Positions 8,581-18,548 of a DNA stretch of 64,000 nt are shown here, one piece after another. Source of the DNA: Ignavibacteria bacterium (GTDB taxonomy: Bacteria; Bacteroidota; Ignavibacteria; Ignavibacteriales; Ignavibacteriaceae); NCBI GenBank assembly GCA_030693705.1, contig JAUYAB010000107.1:17041-81040 (forward strand), written 5' to 3'. How positions within the stretch are numbered: position 1 is the first letter of the stretch; each line of letters begins with the position of its first letter. A program made the position numbers and the translations under genes. The notes under the pieces are model-generated. The model had not been told where the DNA came from. It worked only from the letters and a program-made list of their open reading frames with translations, and did no database searches.

Positions 8581-9364
8581 TCAATCTTATTAACTCTTCC
8601 GAAGCTTTTTCCGCGAAGTCTTTCCCGTTTGATGCGTAAATGATGCTTCTGCTCGCATTTATCAGATATGAAGTAAGCTGATTTTGATTGAATAACTTAA
8701 TAACTTCTTCCAAACTGCCACCTTGTGCCCCAACTCCGGGTAAAAGGATAGGAAGATCTTTTATCAACGAAATATTTTCTTGAAGTTGGTTTATTTGTGT
8801 TGCACCAAATACGATACCACAATTAGAAAATTGTCCATTCCAATCATTAACTTTTTTAATTACCTTTTGGTAGAGCCACTCATTGGAAGCCAAAGGGAGA
8901 GTTTCAAAATCGTTTGCACTTTTGTTGGAAGTTAAAGCCAGAATAAAATTGAGTTTATCTTTATATTCTAAAAATGGCTGAACAGAATCATATCCCATGT
9001 AAGGATGAAGCGTAACGGAATCGCACTTAAAATAATCATACACCGATTTGGCATACATCGCGGAAGTTGAACCGATATCCCCTCTTTTCGCATCAGCGAT
9101 AATAAAAATATCCTCATCGATATATTCAATAGTTTTTTTAAGCGACTTTAATCCTTCAATTCCGTTGGCTTCATAAAAAGCAAAGTTAAGTTTGTAGGCG
9201 CCAGCATCCTTGTGAGTTGCATCGATTATTTCTTTATTAAAAAGAAATATCGGATCGTCTGAATGTTTTAACTGCTCCGGAATTTTTTCGATGTCGGTAT
9301 CTAAGCCAACACAAATATGTTTGCCGTTATTAACCGCCGAATAAAACTTGTCGATGCTTTTCAT
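8543..9364 (-). CDS. pyrF: Orotidine 5'-phosphate decarboxylase
   Basis: PyrF catalyses the last step of UMP synthesis. The 273-residue protein has CVGLDTDIEKIP near residue 18, the catalytic segment IIADAKRGDIGSTSAMYA with Lys93, and the phosphate-binding loop LLPGVGAQGGSLEEV near residue 215. Length and motif spacing fit the longer PyrF type found in mycobacteria and Bacteroidota. It follows rodA after 49 bases that are filled by a small repeat, and overlaps rnhA at its 3' end. The link with purH, purN and pyrG upstream makes this stretch a mixed nucleotide-synthesis and cell-shape cluster. Confidence 0.95.
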   Translation of the reverse strand: MKSIDKFYSAVNNGKHICVGLDTDIEKIPEQLKHSDDPIFLFNKEIIDATHKDAGAYKLNFAFYEANGIEGLKSLKKTIEYIDEDIFIIADAKRGDIGSTSAMYAKSVYDYFKCDSVTLHPYMGYDSVQPFLEYKDKLNFILALTSNKSANDFETLPLASNEWLYQKVIKKVNDWNGQFSNCGIVFGATQINQLQENISLIKDLPILLPGVGAQGGSLEEVIKLFNQNQLTSYLINASRSIIYASNGKDFAEKASEELIRLNAEIANLSSTKY

Positions 9365-9413
9365 AATTCCTAATTCCTATTTATCCGCATTCGGCGGAAT
9401 TCTCAATTCCTAA
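9365..9413. repeat. Dispersed intergenic repeat with mini-palindrome (copy 1)
   Basis: The whole rodA-pyrF gap consists of ATTCCTAATTCC, a mini-hairpin TCCGCATTCGGCGGA (9384-9398) and a second ATTCCTAATTAA. The same arrangement fills the gap at 29128-29172, so this is a dispersed intergenic element rather than a gene-specific signal. Confidence 0.6.
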
Positions 9414-10643
9414 TTAAGTAGATTCTTTTCTCGATCGATAAATATTTAAAATAATTCCAAGCATCGCCATATTGATCAACAGCGAACTTCCGCCGTAACT
9501 TACAAACGGTAATGGAATGCCGATCACCGGTAAAATCCCGATCGCCATTCCAACATTAACTAAAAAATGGACAAAGAAAACCGTTAGAATCCCGATGATG
9601 ACCAGGCTTAGAAATTCATTTTTTGCAAATGAAGCTAAACGTAAAATCCTTAAAAATAAAACAAGAAATAAAACGATAACGATAATGCTTCCAAAAAATC
9701 CGAACTCTTCACCGATTACACAAAAGATAAAGTCTGTCCATTGTTCCGGGATAAATTGAAGCTGTGTTTGGTTGCCATGCAGAAATCCTTTTCCGAAAAA
9801 ACCGCCGGAGCCGATTGCAACCTTTGCTTGAATGGCATTGTAACCGGAACCGAGAGGATCAGCGTTCGGATCGATGAACGCACGAATTCTTGTTTGTTGA
9901 TGAGGACTTAAAATATTATAGAAGTTGTCTACAAAAAATCCGGAAGCAATATTTAACGCTAAGATCGACCCGCTGAGAAAAATATCTTTCTTGAAATAAA
10001 AAAGAATAACAACTACAAGAGCGATGGCAACCACAAAATAAATTAGTCCAAAAAGAGAAGCAACAGCAACGATAGCGGGACTTAGCGCCACTGCCAATCC
10101 AAAAAGACTTATCCCCTTCCAAAATAAAAGGGACAAAATCAATCCGATGAAAACGAATGAACTTCCAAGATCAGGTTCGAGCATAATTAAAACGATTGGC
10201 GACATCCCAATAGTTAATGCAATAAAAATATCTTTTAAGTTATCAAGGTCAGTTTCAGAACGCGAAAGAAAATTAGAGAGAAAAAGTATTGTTGAGAGTT
10301 TTGCAAATTCCGCCGGTTGAAAACTGAACCCACCGAATGCGATCCAACTTCTTGCACCACCAATTTTCCTCCCGATAACCAAAACCACCAAAAGTAAAAG
10401 CATCGACAAGAAATAGGATGGAAGAGCAGCAAGTTTTAATGTTTGTACCGGTAGGGAGTAAATCAAAAAAAAGACGAAAAGTGAAATACCCCAACTGATC
10501 AATTGTTTATCAAAATTTCCTTTTTGTGTGACCGTATTTTGAGTTGAACTATAGATAGCCAACAGTCCGATGATCACAAGTAGTGAAGCAGACAAGAATA
10601 TTGTCATATCGAAGCGGTCGTTTAATTTGTAACTAATCTGCAA
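9414..10643 (-). CDS. rodA: Rod shape-determining peptidoglycan polymerase RodA (SEDS family)
   Basis: RodA is the SEDS glycosyltransferase that polymerises glycan strands in the elongasome with PBP2. About ten hydrophobic segments are visible, along with [18 protein letters not shown] (SEDS loop), [12 protein letters not shown] with the conserved Asp, and the C-terminal signature [17 protein letters not shown]. The frame is open up to 10691, but a TTG at 10643 lies nine bases after AGGAG and overlaps the mrdA stop by eleven bases, so I chose it. It sits directly after mrdA, its functional partner. Length, about 409 residues, is normal. Confidence 0.94.
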   Translation of the reverse strand: MQISYKLNDRFDMTIFLSASLLVIIGLLAIYSSTQNTVTQKGNFDKQLISWGISLFVFFLIYSLPVQTLKLAALPSYFLSMLLLLVVLVIGRKIGGARSWIAFGGFSFQPAEFAKLSTILFLSNFLSRSETDLDNLKDIFIALTIGMSPIVLIMLEPDLGSSFVFIGLILSLLFWKGISLFGLAVALSPAIVAVASLFGLIYFVVAIALVVVILFYFKKDIFLSGSILALNIASGFFVDNFYNILSPHQQTRIRAFIDPNADPLGSGYNAIQAKVAIGSGGFFGKGFLHGNQTQLQFIPEQWTDFIFCVIGEEFGFFGSIIVIVLFLVLFLRILRLASFAKNEFLSLVIIGILTVFFVHFLVNVGMAIGILPVIGIPLPFVSYGGSSLLINMAMLGIILNIYRSRKEST

Positions 10644-12447
10644 AAGGCTCTGCTCCTGTTTGAGGTTCGATATTTTTCTTATCGGCCGCAACGGCTGTTT
10701 TGGGCATACTTCTTCTCACGTAAGTTTCGATTATTTTTTTTGCTATCGGAGCCGCCCATGTAGCGCCAAAGCCTGCGTTCTCCACCAAAACAGCCACGGC
10801 AATTTTAGGATTTTCGTACGGGGCAAAAGCAACAAATAGCGCATGATCTTTCCCATGTGGATTCTGTGCCGTCCCGGTTTTACCGGCAATTTGAATATCA
10901 CTTATCCGAATGCTTGTTCCCGTTCCGGCTCCATTGACCACGCGGAACATCCCTTCTTTTACAATATTAAAAACTTCCTGTTTTACACCGACGTTTACTT
11001 CTTTGTATTTATAAGAATGAAATTTTTTATTTTCATCCAAATAACCTTTTACAAGATGCGGCACAAAAGATTTTCCATTGCTTGCAATCAATCCGCAATA
11101 ATTAGCTAATTGTAACGGAGTAACATTCACTTCACCTTGACCAATCCCAAGACTAACCAAAATTCCGCGAGGCCAATTCTTACCATAAATTTTTTCGTAA
11201 TAAGCTGAATTTGGAATTAATCCTCTCACCTCTTCGTTGATATCAATTCCCAGTTTTTGTCCAAGTCCAAAACGAGTGGCATATTCCTTCAAGCGATCCA
11301 AGCCAATTTTGAAAATCAATTGATAGAAAAAAACGTTGCAAGATTTTTCTATTGCAGTAACAACATTCACGGCTCCATGAGCGCCGTGGCATTTAAAAGA
11401 TCTACCATAATTGAAACTACCTCCACAATAAAGCGTTGTTGATGGAGTAATCACTCCGAGATCAAGTGCGGCGACCGCGCATAACAATTTAAAAGTCGAA
11501 CCGGGCGGATGCGCTGCCATCGAGGCTCTATTAAATTGCGGCTTTAATGGATCGTTTAAAAGTTGGCGTAAATAATCTTTTGGAGTAACATACGAAAATT
11601 GGTTCAAATCAAACTGAGGTGAACTTGCCAATACCATTACTTCACCGGTTCCCGGTTCAATTGCGGCAACAGCTCCGGCTCTTCCGGCTAATTCTTCTTC
11701 GGCAATTTTTTGCAATTCTCCGTCAATCGATAAAACCAGATCCTTTCCTTTTTGCGAGGGAAGGTCATTCTTTCCATCCTTATATTTTCCAACCTCACGT
11801 CGTCTTGAATCAACTAATATATAGTTATAACCTTTCTCGCCGCGTAAATCTTTTTCATATTTTTTTTCAAGACCAATAGAACCGATCAAATCACCAGGCT
11901 GATAATACTCTTCTTCTTTTTTTAATTGAGCCGGAGAAATTTCTTTCGAATAACCAAATGCATGTGAACCCATCGCACCGTAGGGATAACCGCGCTGCAT
12001 TTCGATTACATAATCTACGCCGCTAAGATGTTCCCTATTCTCTTCAATCCATGCGATAGCAGAAAAATCAGCTCCACGTTTAACGCGCAACGGAATAAAC
12101 TTTGAGTAAATCCGATTCTTATAAAGCATATTTGAAACGAACCCGGATTCAAGATCAAGAATAGTTTCAATCTTTCTGTTAAAAGAAGTATCATATTCTG
12201 CTGGAGTAATACGAACGGTGTACGCCGGAGTATTTTCAACAAGCAGCTTCATATTGCGGTCATAAAAAACTCCGCGTAAGGCAATTTGTTCAATCGCTTT
12301 TATTGAGTTGCCCGAAGCTTGTGCATCAAATTTGTCATGCGCTAAGATTTGCATTTGGAAAAGTTTGAAAATGTAGACCGAGACTACCGCGATAATAATT
12401 CCATAAAAGATTTTCTTCCTGTCGAAGAAAGAAATATGTGCGGACAT
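10633..12447 (-). CDS. mrdA: Penicillin-binding protein 2, elongasome transpeptidase
   Basis: This class B PBP cross-links peptidoglycan during side-wall growth. One membrane helix is near the N-terminus (residues 13-31), followed by the PBP dimerisation domain, which includes [14 protein letters not shown]. The transpeptidase domain carries all three active-site motifs: STFK (Ser near residue 318, in [10 protein letters not shown]), SCN (near 368) and KTG (near 522, in [10 protein letters not shown]). At 604 residues it is typical. The start overlaps the mreD stop by one base (TAATG). The C-terminal tail after KIIETYVRR is short and charged. Confidence 0.96.
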   Translation of the reverse strand: MSAHISFFDRKKIFYGIIIAVVSVYIFKLFQMQILAHDKFDAQASGNSIKAIEQIALRGVFYDRNMKLLVENTPAYTVRITPAEYDTSFNRKIETILDLESGFVSNMLYKNRIYSKFIPLRVKRGADFSAIAWIEENREHLSGVDYVIEMQRGYPYGAMGSHAFGYSKEISPAQLKKEEEYYQPGDLIGSIGLEKKYEKDLRGEKGYNYILVDSRRREVGKYKDGKNDLPSQKGKDLVLSIDGELQKIAEEELAGRAGAVAAIEPGTGEVMVLASSPQFDLNQFSYVTPKDYLRQLLNDPLKPQFNRASMAAHPPGSTFKLLCAVAALDLGVITPSTTLYCGGSFNYGRSFKCHGAHGAVNVVTAIEKSCNVFFYQLIFKIGLDRLKEYATRFGLGQKLGIDINEEVRGLIPNSAYYEKIYGKNWPRGILVSLGIGQGEVNVTPLQLANYCGLIASNGKSFVPHLVKGYLDENKKFHSYKYKEVNVGVKQEVFNIVKEGMFRVVNGAGTGTSIRISDIQIAGKTGTAQNPHGKDHALFVAFAPYENPKIAVAVLVENAGFGATWAAPIAKKIIETYVRRSMPKTAVAADKKNIEPQTGAEPFAD

Positions 12448-12935
12448 TAGATGTAACTCCGCTTAGGAAAAAAAATCATAACGATGCTGGCGATTATAGT
12501 AGTATAGATGGCAGGAATCATTCCCTCTTCAAAAATTAATGAGAAAATATTTAAGCTGATATCGAAGTTTGAGATCAGCGAAAATGAAATTGCGTTTACC
12601 AGACTTGAAAGAAAAATGATTCCAAGAAAGAGCGGCGATTTTATGATGCTTACGGTTTGATTTTCGTTGAAAAAATATCCCGCTATAAATGCTGAAAGCG
12701 TCTTTGTGAACATAGAACTTCCGAGAATACTTCCGGTGGAGAAATCGGTTATTCCCCCAAGAATAAAGGCTAAGATGATTCCATATAACTGCCCAAACTT
12801 CAGGGTATAAAAGACGATCAAAATCAAAATAAGATCGGGAACAATTCCGCTCAATTCGAAATAAGGAACGATCACCACCTGAATGAGCAATACGGGAATG
12901 AAATAAATGAAAGGAAGAATTTTATCGAATTTCAT
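12447..12935 (-). CDS. mreD: Rod shape-determining protein MreD
   Basis: This small, very hydrophobic 162-residue protein has five or six transmembrane segments, as expected for MreD, the membrane component that bridges MreC and the PBP2-RodA complex. Sequence conservation in the family is low. The segments LSGIVPDLILILIVFYTLKFG and ILGGITDFSTG fit, and position between mreC and mrdA settles the identity. Its ATG overlaps the mreC stop by four bases. Confidence 0.9.
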   Translation of the reverse strand: MKFDKILPFIYFIPVLLIQVVIVPYFELSGIVPDLILILIVFYTLKFGQLYGIILAFILGGITDFSTGSILGSSMFTKTLSAFIAGYFFNENQTVSIIKSPLFLGIIFLSSLVNAISFSLISNFDISLNIFSLIFEEGMIPAIYTTIIASIVMIFFPKRSYI

Positions 12936-13768
12936 TTGTCCCCGCTATTATAAAAATTCAGCTCAACCGAATTTTTTATTTTGTGCGGGATCGCAGCAAC
13001 AATAAAAACATTCTCAACTTTTTCAATCTCAACAAATGGTTTGATTAGAACATTGTTAAAATATCCTTCATCGGGATTAATAATTTTTTTCACTATACCA
13101 ATGGGAAAGGGCTGCCCGATAAATGAACTAAGTTCGGAAGTGATTATTCTGTCTCCCAATTTTATTTCAGAAGTTTTGGGAAGATTTGAAATGATAAGTT
13201 GACTTCCCGTCCAATGAAGAATACCCTGGAATCTGCTTCGCTGATCTTTAACTACGACTCGAAAATTTAAATGTTTTAAAGTCTTCACGAGAGAAAAATC
13301 TTCAGAACTTTGATCTATCACGCCAACTAAACCTTCACCGGTAATTACCGCCATTCCGGCTTTGATGCCTTCCTCTTTTCCCTTATCCAAAGTGAATGTG
13401 GTTTGATCCGTTGAAAAAGATTTTAAAATAACCGCGGCTGGAATCAGTTGATAAGCAATGGTGTCCTTCATGGAAAGTAAATTTTTTAACTCGACATTCT
13501 CAATTCCATATTCACGGAGTTTATTGACTTCGAGCATCAACTCGGCATTTTGCTTGCGGAGTTTTGTATTTTCACTTTTTAATCCGGTAGATGGAATCAC
13601 GTCTGAAAAGAATGAGGTAACGAATGCAAACGTTCCAAATGTTGTGGTTTTTAAATTTTTAACGGAAGGGTGGTCACTGCGTGAAATTAATAATACACTA
13701 ATGAGCAACAGAAAAACTAAAACGAGATATTCCTTGAACTGATTCCAAATATTTTGTAAGATACGCAC
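12932..13768 (-). CDS. mreC: Rod shape-determining protein MreC
   Basis: MreC is a bitopic protein that activates PBP2 from the periplasmic side. It has one N-terminal membrane segment (VLVFLLLISVLLISRS), a coiled coil over about residues 65-95 (ENTKLRKQNAELMLEVNKL), and the two-barrel MreC domain with GKEEGIKAGMAVITGEGLVG and GDRIITSELSSFIGQPFPIG. The start is a GTG at 13768, two bases after the mreB stop; no better ATG is nearby. It is translationally coupled to mreD. Confidence 0.94.
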   Translation of the reverse strand: MRILQNIWNQFKEYLVLVFLLLISVLLISRSDHPSVKNLKTTTFGTFAFVTSFFSDVIPSTGLKSENTKLRKQNAELMLEVNKLREYGIENVELKNLLSMKDTIAYQLIPAAVILKSFSTDQTTFTLDKGKEEGIKAGMAVITGEGLVGVIDQSSEDFSLVKTLKHLNFRVVVKDQRSRFQGILHWTGSQLIISNLPKTSEIKLGDRIITSELSSFIGQPFPIGIVKKIINPDEGYFNNVLIKPFVEIEKVENVFIVAAIPHKIKNSVELNFYNSGDK

Positions 13769-13770
13769 GC

Positions 13771-14796
13771 TTAATATCTTCTATTCCGAATTAGTACTCT
13801 TGAATAATGATTTAAATTTTCAATTACCTTTCCGGCGCCGCGAGCTACTGCAGTAAGCGGGTCTTCGGCAACGTGAACGGGAAGATTTGTTTCCATTCTA
13901 ATACGTTCGTCTAAACCTTTTAATAAAGCTCCACCTCCGGTAAGCATTACTCCTCTATCCAAAATATCGGCGGAAAGTTCCGGCGGAGTTCTTTCAAGAG
14001 AAAGTTTTGTCGCGTCAACGATCTGCACAACTGCTTCGGTTAAAGCTTCACGAATTTCAACTGAGGAAACTTCTGTAGTTTTTGGAATACCGCCAACAAG
14101 ATCCCGTCCTTTAACTTGAATGGTTAATTCTTCTTTTAAAGGCATAGCCGAACCAACTTCACATTTAATTGCTTCGGCTGTTTTTTCTCCTATCAAAATA
14201 TTATGATTTTTTTTGAAGAATTGCATGATCGCATTATTCATTTCATCACCGGCAATGCGGATTGATTCTTCATTTACAATTCCGGATAGAGCGATAACCG
14301 CAATTTCAGTTGTTCCACCGCCGATGTCAATAATCATACATCCGATCGGTGCATCAACATCAATCCCGATGCCGATTGCGGCTGCCATAGGTTCCGCTAT
14401 TAAATGAACTTCTTTCGCTCCCGCATGTTCGGCGCTATCACGAACAGCACGCTTCTCGACTTCTGTAATTCCACTTGGAACCGCAACAACCACGCGTCTT
14501 GCATTTATAAAACTTGAACTTACCTGACGAATAAAAGCGCGGATCATCCCCTCAGCAATTTCAAAATCAGCAATAACTCCATCTCTCATCGGGCGGGTAA
14601 CACGAATTCCTTTATGTTCCTTCCCCTGCATTTCTTTTGCCCTGTTACCAAGTGCAATAATTTTTTTCGTGTTGCGGTCGAAGGCAACAATCGAAGGTTC
14701 GTTGAGCACAATACCTTTTCCTTTAACATAGATCAGTGTGTTAGCAGTACCTAAATCCATTGCAATATCAGCACCGAATAAATCTAAAATTCCCAT
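13771..14796 (-). CDS. mreB: Rod shape-determining actin homologue MreB
   Basis: MreB forms membrane-bound filaments that guide side-wall synthesis. The phosphate-1 loop IAMDLGTANTLIYVKGKGIV, the phosphate-2 loop MIIDIGGGTTEIAVIALSG and the adenosine motif VMLTGGGALLKGLDERI are intact. The length of 341 residues is standard. AGAGGTTTT just before the ATG is a reasonable ribosome-binding site. It is the first of five consecutive elongasome genes (mreB, mreC, mreD, mrdA, rodA) and lies eight bases after purH, so the shape genes probably share transcripts with purine synthesis. Confidence 0.97.
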   Translation of the reverse strand: MGILDLFGADIAMDLGTANTLIYVKGKGIVLNEPSIVAFDRNTKKIIALGNRAKEMQGKEHKGIRVTRPMRDGVIADFEIAEGMIRAFIRQVSSSFINARRVVVAVPSGITEVEKRAVRDSAEHAGAKEVHLIAEPMAAAIGIGIDVDAPIGCMIIDIGGGTTEIAVIALSGIVNEESIRIAGDEMNNAIMQFFKKNHNILIGEKTAEAIKCEVGSAMPLKEELTIQVKGRDLVGGIPKTTEVSSVEIREALTEAVVQIVDATKLSLERTPPELSADILDRGVMLTGGGALLKGLDERIRMETNLPVHVAEDPLTAVARGAGKVIENLNHYSRVLIRNRRY

Positions 14797-14804
14797 AAAA
14801 CCTC

Positions 14805-16322
14805 TTAATGTTTAAAGTGCCGCTTACCGGTAAAAACCATCGATAGCGAATATTTATTAGCCGCGTTTATAACTTCTTCATCACGAACAGAGCCGCCGGG
14901 TTCAATTACCGCGGTGATTCCGTGCTTCACAATTTCTTCAATGTTATCTGCAAACGGGAAAAATGCGTCTGAAGCGACAACTGCATTTTCTAAAGAAAGA
15001 CCGAACTCTGCCGCTTTCATAACGGCAACTTTTACAGCATCAATTCGAGAAACTTGTCCGGCGCCAATGCCGAGAGTCATTTTATCTTTTGCAAAAATGA
15101 TAGCATTTGATTTTGCATTTTTTGCAACCGCCCAAGCAAATTTGAGATCTTCCAATTGTTTTTCAGTCGGACTATTTTCCGTAACTGTTTTTAAATTTGA
15201 AAAATCATCCGAAAGATAATCTTTATTTTGCACCAACACACCACCGGGAACCGCTTTTATTGCATCTCCCTCTTCGGATATTCTTTTTATTTGCTTTAAG
15301 ATTCTTCTATCTTTTTTCTTAAACAAGATAGGCAACGCTTCTTCTGCAAATTCGGGAGCAATAATTACTTCTAAAAAGATTTCGTTCAACTTCAGCGCTA
15401 ACTCTGCATCAACCTTTTCGTTCAGAGCTACAATTCCACCAAACGCAGCCACCGGATCGCACTTTAATGCGTTTTGATAAGCTTTAAAAAGTGTTGTTGC
15501 AGTTGCCGCACCGGAAGGATTGTTATGCTTTACGATAACGCATGATTTTACTTCAAGTTCTTGAAGTAGTTCGACTGCGGCGGTTATGTCCAGAATGTTA
15601 TTGTACGAAAGTTCTTTCCCGTGCATAATTTCAAAATAGTCGAAGAAGCTTCCGTAAAGCGCAGCTTGTTGGTGTGGATTTTCTCCATAACGAAGTGTTG
15701 TCGTCTTTGTCAAGTGTAAACGTAAAGATGAAGAATCAAATCCAAAACGATTTTCAAGTGTGTTGGAAATAAAAGTATCGTACTGAGCAGTGTGAGAATA
15801 AGCTGAAACAGCCAACCGTTTTCTTGTCTCTTCCGAAACCAAACCGGCTTTCAATTCGGTTAAGAAATTTTCATACTGCGAAGGATGCGTAAGTACCGAA
15901 ACAAACTTATGATTTTTAGCCGCTGCGCGAATAAGACTTGGTCCGCCAATATCAATATTTTCAATTAATTCTTCTTCGCTGGCGTTCGGATTTTTTGCAA
16001 CTTTTTCAAATGGGTAAAGATTTACGCAAACGATATCGATTGGCAAAATTCCGTTAGCTTCAGCTTCTTTTTGATCTTCCGGTAAATTTCTTCGCTGCAA
16101 AATTCCACCGAATATTTTTGGCTGAAGCGTTTTTACTCTTCCTTCAAATATTTCTGGAAAGCCTGTGTAATCGCTAATTTCTGTGCAAGGCACATTACTT
16201 TGTTTTAGAAGTTTTGCAGTTCCACCTGTTCCAAGAATTTCATAATTGAGGGAGATTAAGTCTTTTGCGAATTCAACAATATTGGTTTTATCAGAAACAC
16301 TAATCAGGGCATATTTTTTCAA
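14805..16322 (-). CDS. purH: Bifunctional AICAR formyltransferase / IMP cyclohydrolase
   Basis: PurH carries out the last two steps of IMP synthesis. The N-terminal MGS-like cyclohydrolase domain shows LISVSDKTNIVEFAKDL and LGTGGTAKLL. The C-terminal transformylase domain includes LRYGENPHQQAALYG, VKHNNPSGAA (catalytic Lys-His) and IGAGQVSRIDAVKVA. At 505 residues it is normal. The start is probably a TTG at 16322, since no ATG precedes SVSDKT; the purN stop lies eight bases upstream. It follows purN, as expected for paired purine genes. Confidence 0.96.
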   Translation of the reverse strand: MKKYALISVSDKTNIVEFAKDLISLNYEILGTGGTAKLLKQSNVPCTEISDYTGFPEIFEGRVKTLQPKIFGGILQRRNLPEDQKEAEANGILPIDIVCVNLYPFEKVAKNPNASEEELIENIDIGGPSLIRAAAKNHKFVSVLTHPSQYENFLTELKAGLVSEETRKRLAVSAYSHTAQYDTFISNTLENRFGFDSSSLRLHLTKTTTLRYGENPHQQAALYGSFFDYFEIMHGKELSYNNILDITAAVELLQELEVKSCVIVKHNNPSGAATATTLFKAYQNALKCDPVAAFGGIVALNEKVDAELALKLNEIFLEVIIAPEFAEEALPILFKKKDRRILKQIKRISEEGDAIKAVPGGVLVQNKDYLSDDFSNLKTVTENSPTEKQLEDLKFAWAVAKNAKSNAIIFAKDKMTLGIGAGQVSRIDAVKVAVMKAAEFGLSLENAVVASDAFFPFADNIEEIVKHGITAVIEPGGSVRDEEVINAANKYSLSMVFTGKRHFKH

Positions 16323-16330
16323 AATGGTAT

Positions 16331-16948
16331 CTAACTTTTTTTCGTTAAGTAAACTCTATTATTTTTTATTTCAATTTTTCTTTGTGCAAACTTCACGATT
16401 ACCGATGGAAGGAGAACATGTTCAAGCTGTAAAACACGCTGTGCAATTTCCTCAGGTGATTCAACATCCTCGATTGAAACTGCTGCCTGATCGATTATCA
16501 ATCCTTCATCATAAATTTCGTTTACAAAATGGACGGTAGCGCCTGAAACTTTTGCCGATGATCTGAAGACTGCTTCATGAACACGAATCCCATACATTCC
16601 TTTTCCTCCAAAACTTGGAAGAAGAGCCGGATGAATATTAATAATTTTATTGGGGAAAGCGCGAACAAATTCTTTTGGCATTAATTTTAAGAAACCGGCT
16701 AAAACAATTAATCCGATCTCTTTTTCAGTAAAAATTTGATGTAATTTGTTAAAAGTTACAAAACCGTCTTTTTCCGATTCACAAACCGATAAAAACGGAA
16801 TTTTGTATCTTTTTGCTATTTCAAATGCCGGACAATCAAGTTTATCGCTGCAAACCATCGAAACATCGCATAATCCTTTTAATTCCGCCGAAGCAAGGAT
16901 AGCTTCTAAATTCGAACCTTTTCCGGAAACAAAAACTGCGATATTCAT
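16331..16948 (-). CDS. purN: Phosphoribosylglycinamide formyltransferase 1
   Basis: PurN transfers a formyl group from 10-formyl-THF to GAR in purine synthesis. The N-terminus IAVFVSGKGSNLEAIL binds phosphate. The formyl-transfer residues are visible in INIHPALLPSFGGKGMYG (Asn and His) and VSGATVHFVNEIYDEGLIIDQ (His and Asp). The frame is open to a TTG at 16969, but that codon lies inside the promoter (16967-16997), so the ATG at 16948 is the likely start, giving 205 residues and a very short leader. The gene begins a transcription unit running into purH and the mre genes. Confidence 0.95.
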   Translation of the reverse strand: MNIAVFVSGKGSNLEAILASAELKGLCDVSMVCSDKLDCPAFEIAKRYKIPFLSVCESEKDGFVTFNKLHQIFTEKEIGLIVLAGFLKLMPKEFVRAFPNKIINIHPALLPSFGGKGMYGIRVHEAVFRSSAKVSGATVHFVNEIYDEGLIIDQAAVSIEDVESPEEIAQRVLQLEHVLLPSVIVKFAQRKIEIKNNRVYLTKKS

Positions 16949-16966
16949 TTTATAAAAATTGATTGG

Positions 16967-16997
16967 CAAAATTAGTTATTTAATGAAATATTGTCAA
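16967..16997 (-). promoter_or_regulatory. Bacteroidota-type promoter for purN
   Basis: On the minus strand TTG (16997-16995) is followed after 20 bases by TAATTTTG (16974-16967), matching the primary-sigma consensus TTG-N19-20-TAnnTTTG known from Bacteroidota. Transcription would begin about 12 bases before the purN ATG. Confidence 0.6.
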
Positions 16998-17026
16998 TGC
17001 AAGATCGTCAAAGTTGACAAAAATTA

Positions 17027-18541
17027 TTAATTTTTTACAGACCGGCTAAGATTCTTCAACATACTCTTTAATTTGTTTTCATAAAAGTATTCCGAAAAAT
17101 CATCTGCCTTTGCAAAATAGTACCTGGCTTTTTCCATATCTTTCTTTTTCTGGAATGAAGCGGATGCAAAATAATAGGCAAATGGCGTTACCCATTTCTC
17201 GTTTTGGCTTTTTTCTCCTATAGCTTTTTGAGCAAAAACAAGAGCTGAATCAAAATCATTTTGGTAATACAGGGCTTCAGCAAGAATTAAATAAATTTGA
17301 GCACGGAAAGAAGCAGAATGATTGTCGGTCAATATTTCAGTCAGCGAGTCAACCGCCATTCCATATTTTTTTTGCTCGAGAAGATTTGAAGAAAAAATAA
17401 GTGACTTTTCTATCCCGGTGATATTTCTCTTTAAATAAATTTCACTTTTCTTCTTTGCGTAGTAATCGTCATCCAGCATTTCGTTTCCATGTTCCGCAGC
17501 TTTATAAAAAGGTGCCGCTTCTTCGCCTAAAAATTCTTTGCAAATGGCTAAACGGTAATTTGCAATACCGGAATAATTTTTCTCCTTGGTCTCATTCAGA
17601 AATTTAGAATAATAATCTTTAGCTTTTTCAAAATTATTTCCATAGAAATAAACATCCGCAAGAAGAAATTTGGAAAGCGCCAGAAGCTGTTCAAATTCAT
17701 GTGTTTTTCTTTTTACAAGCGGAAGTAAAATATTTTCTGCTGAATTCAAGTTCCGGTTTTTCACTTCTATTACTGCGAGTGAGTAGTCGAATAATAGATT
17801 GCCTGGGAATTGTTGATTTAGTTTCGCTAAATGTTTTTTCGATTTGTCATAATCAAAATAAAACTCTGCGTAGAGCTGCGATAAATAATATTCCGATTCA
17901 ACCCGCGAATAGTTTCCCTTCTCTGCACAGATCTTTAGATAAGATAATCCTTTCTCCGAATCTCCGTCAAACCCGATTAAACTCAAAGCCCACTTAAATC
18001 CGCTTGGAACCTGGCTCAAAGCAAATTTGATTAAACCAATACCGAGATACGCATCGTAGTAAGCAGAATCAATTTCCAGAACATTTTCTAAATAACTGTT
18101 TGATTTTTTGCTCGCCCAGATCATGTCAAGGAATTTTTCAGCTTTGCCGTAAGCAATTGCACGATAACTGTAAGCGGCGCCTAAAATAAATAACGTCTCT
18201 TTATTTTTGGGATTATCGGCCAAATTCTCTTCCGCTTTGGCTATCGTTAGATCAGACTGCTGCAAAAATTCACTCAAATATTTCTGCTTATTTGAGCCGA
18301 AGTATTTCCAAAAAGAAAGCGTTGCAGAAAAATGATTTGCAAAAAGATCGTTCGGATTCTTTTTTAAGATGGATGTGAAAATCAAATCAGCTTTGTCAAA
18401 TTCAAAATTATAAACGGATTGAATTCCCTCGTTTAACTTTGCTCTTGTGCCGAGATCTCCGGCAAACTCACTTTCCGAAAAAAGAAGAAGGGCGAATAAA
18501 AGAAAAAGAATTTTTTTTCGATGAGCCGGGTTCAATACCAA
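17027..18541 (-). CDS. Exported TPR-repeat protein
   Basis: The 504-residue protein has an N-terminal hydrophobic export signal (ILFLLFALLLFSESEFAG) and at least eight helical repeats of the TPR type. Examples are ADLIFTSILKKNPNDLFANHF, NKETLFILGAAYSYRAIAYG, AKDYYSKFLNET and FDSALVFAQKAIGEK. A periplasmic scaffold or assembly role is typical of such proteins, but nothing shows the partner. It starts at a TTG (18541, or 18535) a few bases after the pyrG stop, so it is probably co-transcribed with pyrG. The purN promoter lies just downstream, so transcription is topped up there. Confidence 0.8.
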   Translation of the reverse strand: MVLNPAHRKKILFLLFALLLFSESEFAGDLGTRAKLNEGIQSVYNFEFDKADLIFTSILKKNPNDLFANHFSATLSFWKYFGSNKQKYLSEFLQQSDLTIAKAEENLADNPKNKETLFILGAAYSYRAIAYGKAEKFLDMIWASKKSNSYLENVLEIDSAYYDAYLGIGLIKFALSQVPSGFKWALSLIGFDGDSEKGLSYLKICAEKGNYSRVESEYYLSQLYAEFYFDYDKSKKHLAKLNQQFPGNLLFDYSLAVIEVKNRNLNSAENILLPLVKRKTHEFEQLLALSKFLLADVYFYGNNFEKAKDYYSKFLNETKEKNYSGIANYRLAICKEFLGEEAAPFYKAAEHGNEMLDDDYYAKKKSEIYLKRNITGIEKSLIFSSNLLEQKKYGMAVDSLTEILTDNHSASFRAQIYLILAEALYYQNDFDSALVFAQKAIGEKSQNEKWVTPFAYYFASASFQKKKDMEKARYYFAKADDFSEYFYENKLKSMLKNLSRSVKN

Positions 18542-18548
18542 ATCGATG

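Noticed and set aside
10644..10691. Upstream extension of rodA to 10691
   Set aside because: It would overlap mrdA by 59 bases without a ribosome-binding site; TTG 10643 has AGGAG nine bases upstream.
16949..16969. TTG 16969 as the purN start
   Set aside because: It lies inside the -7 element of the purN promoter; ATG 16948 begins the conserved domain.
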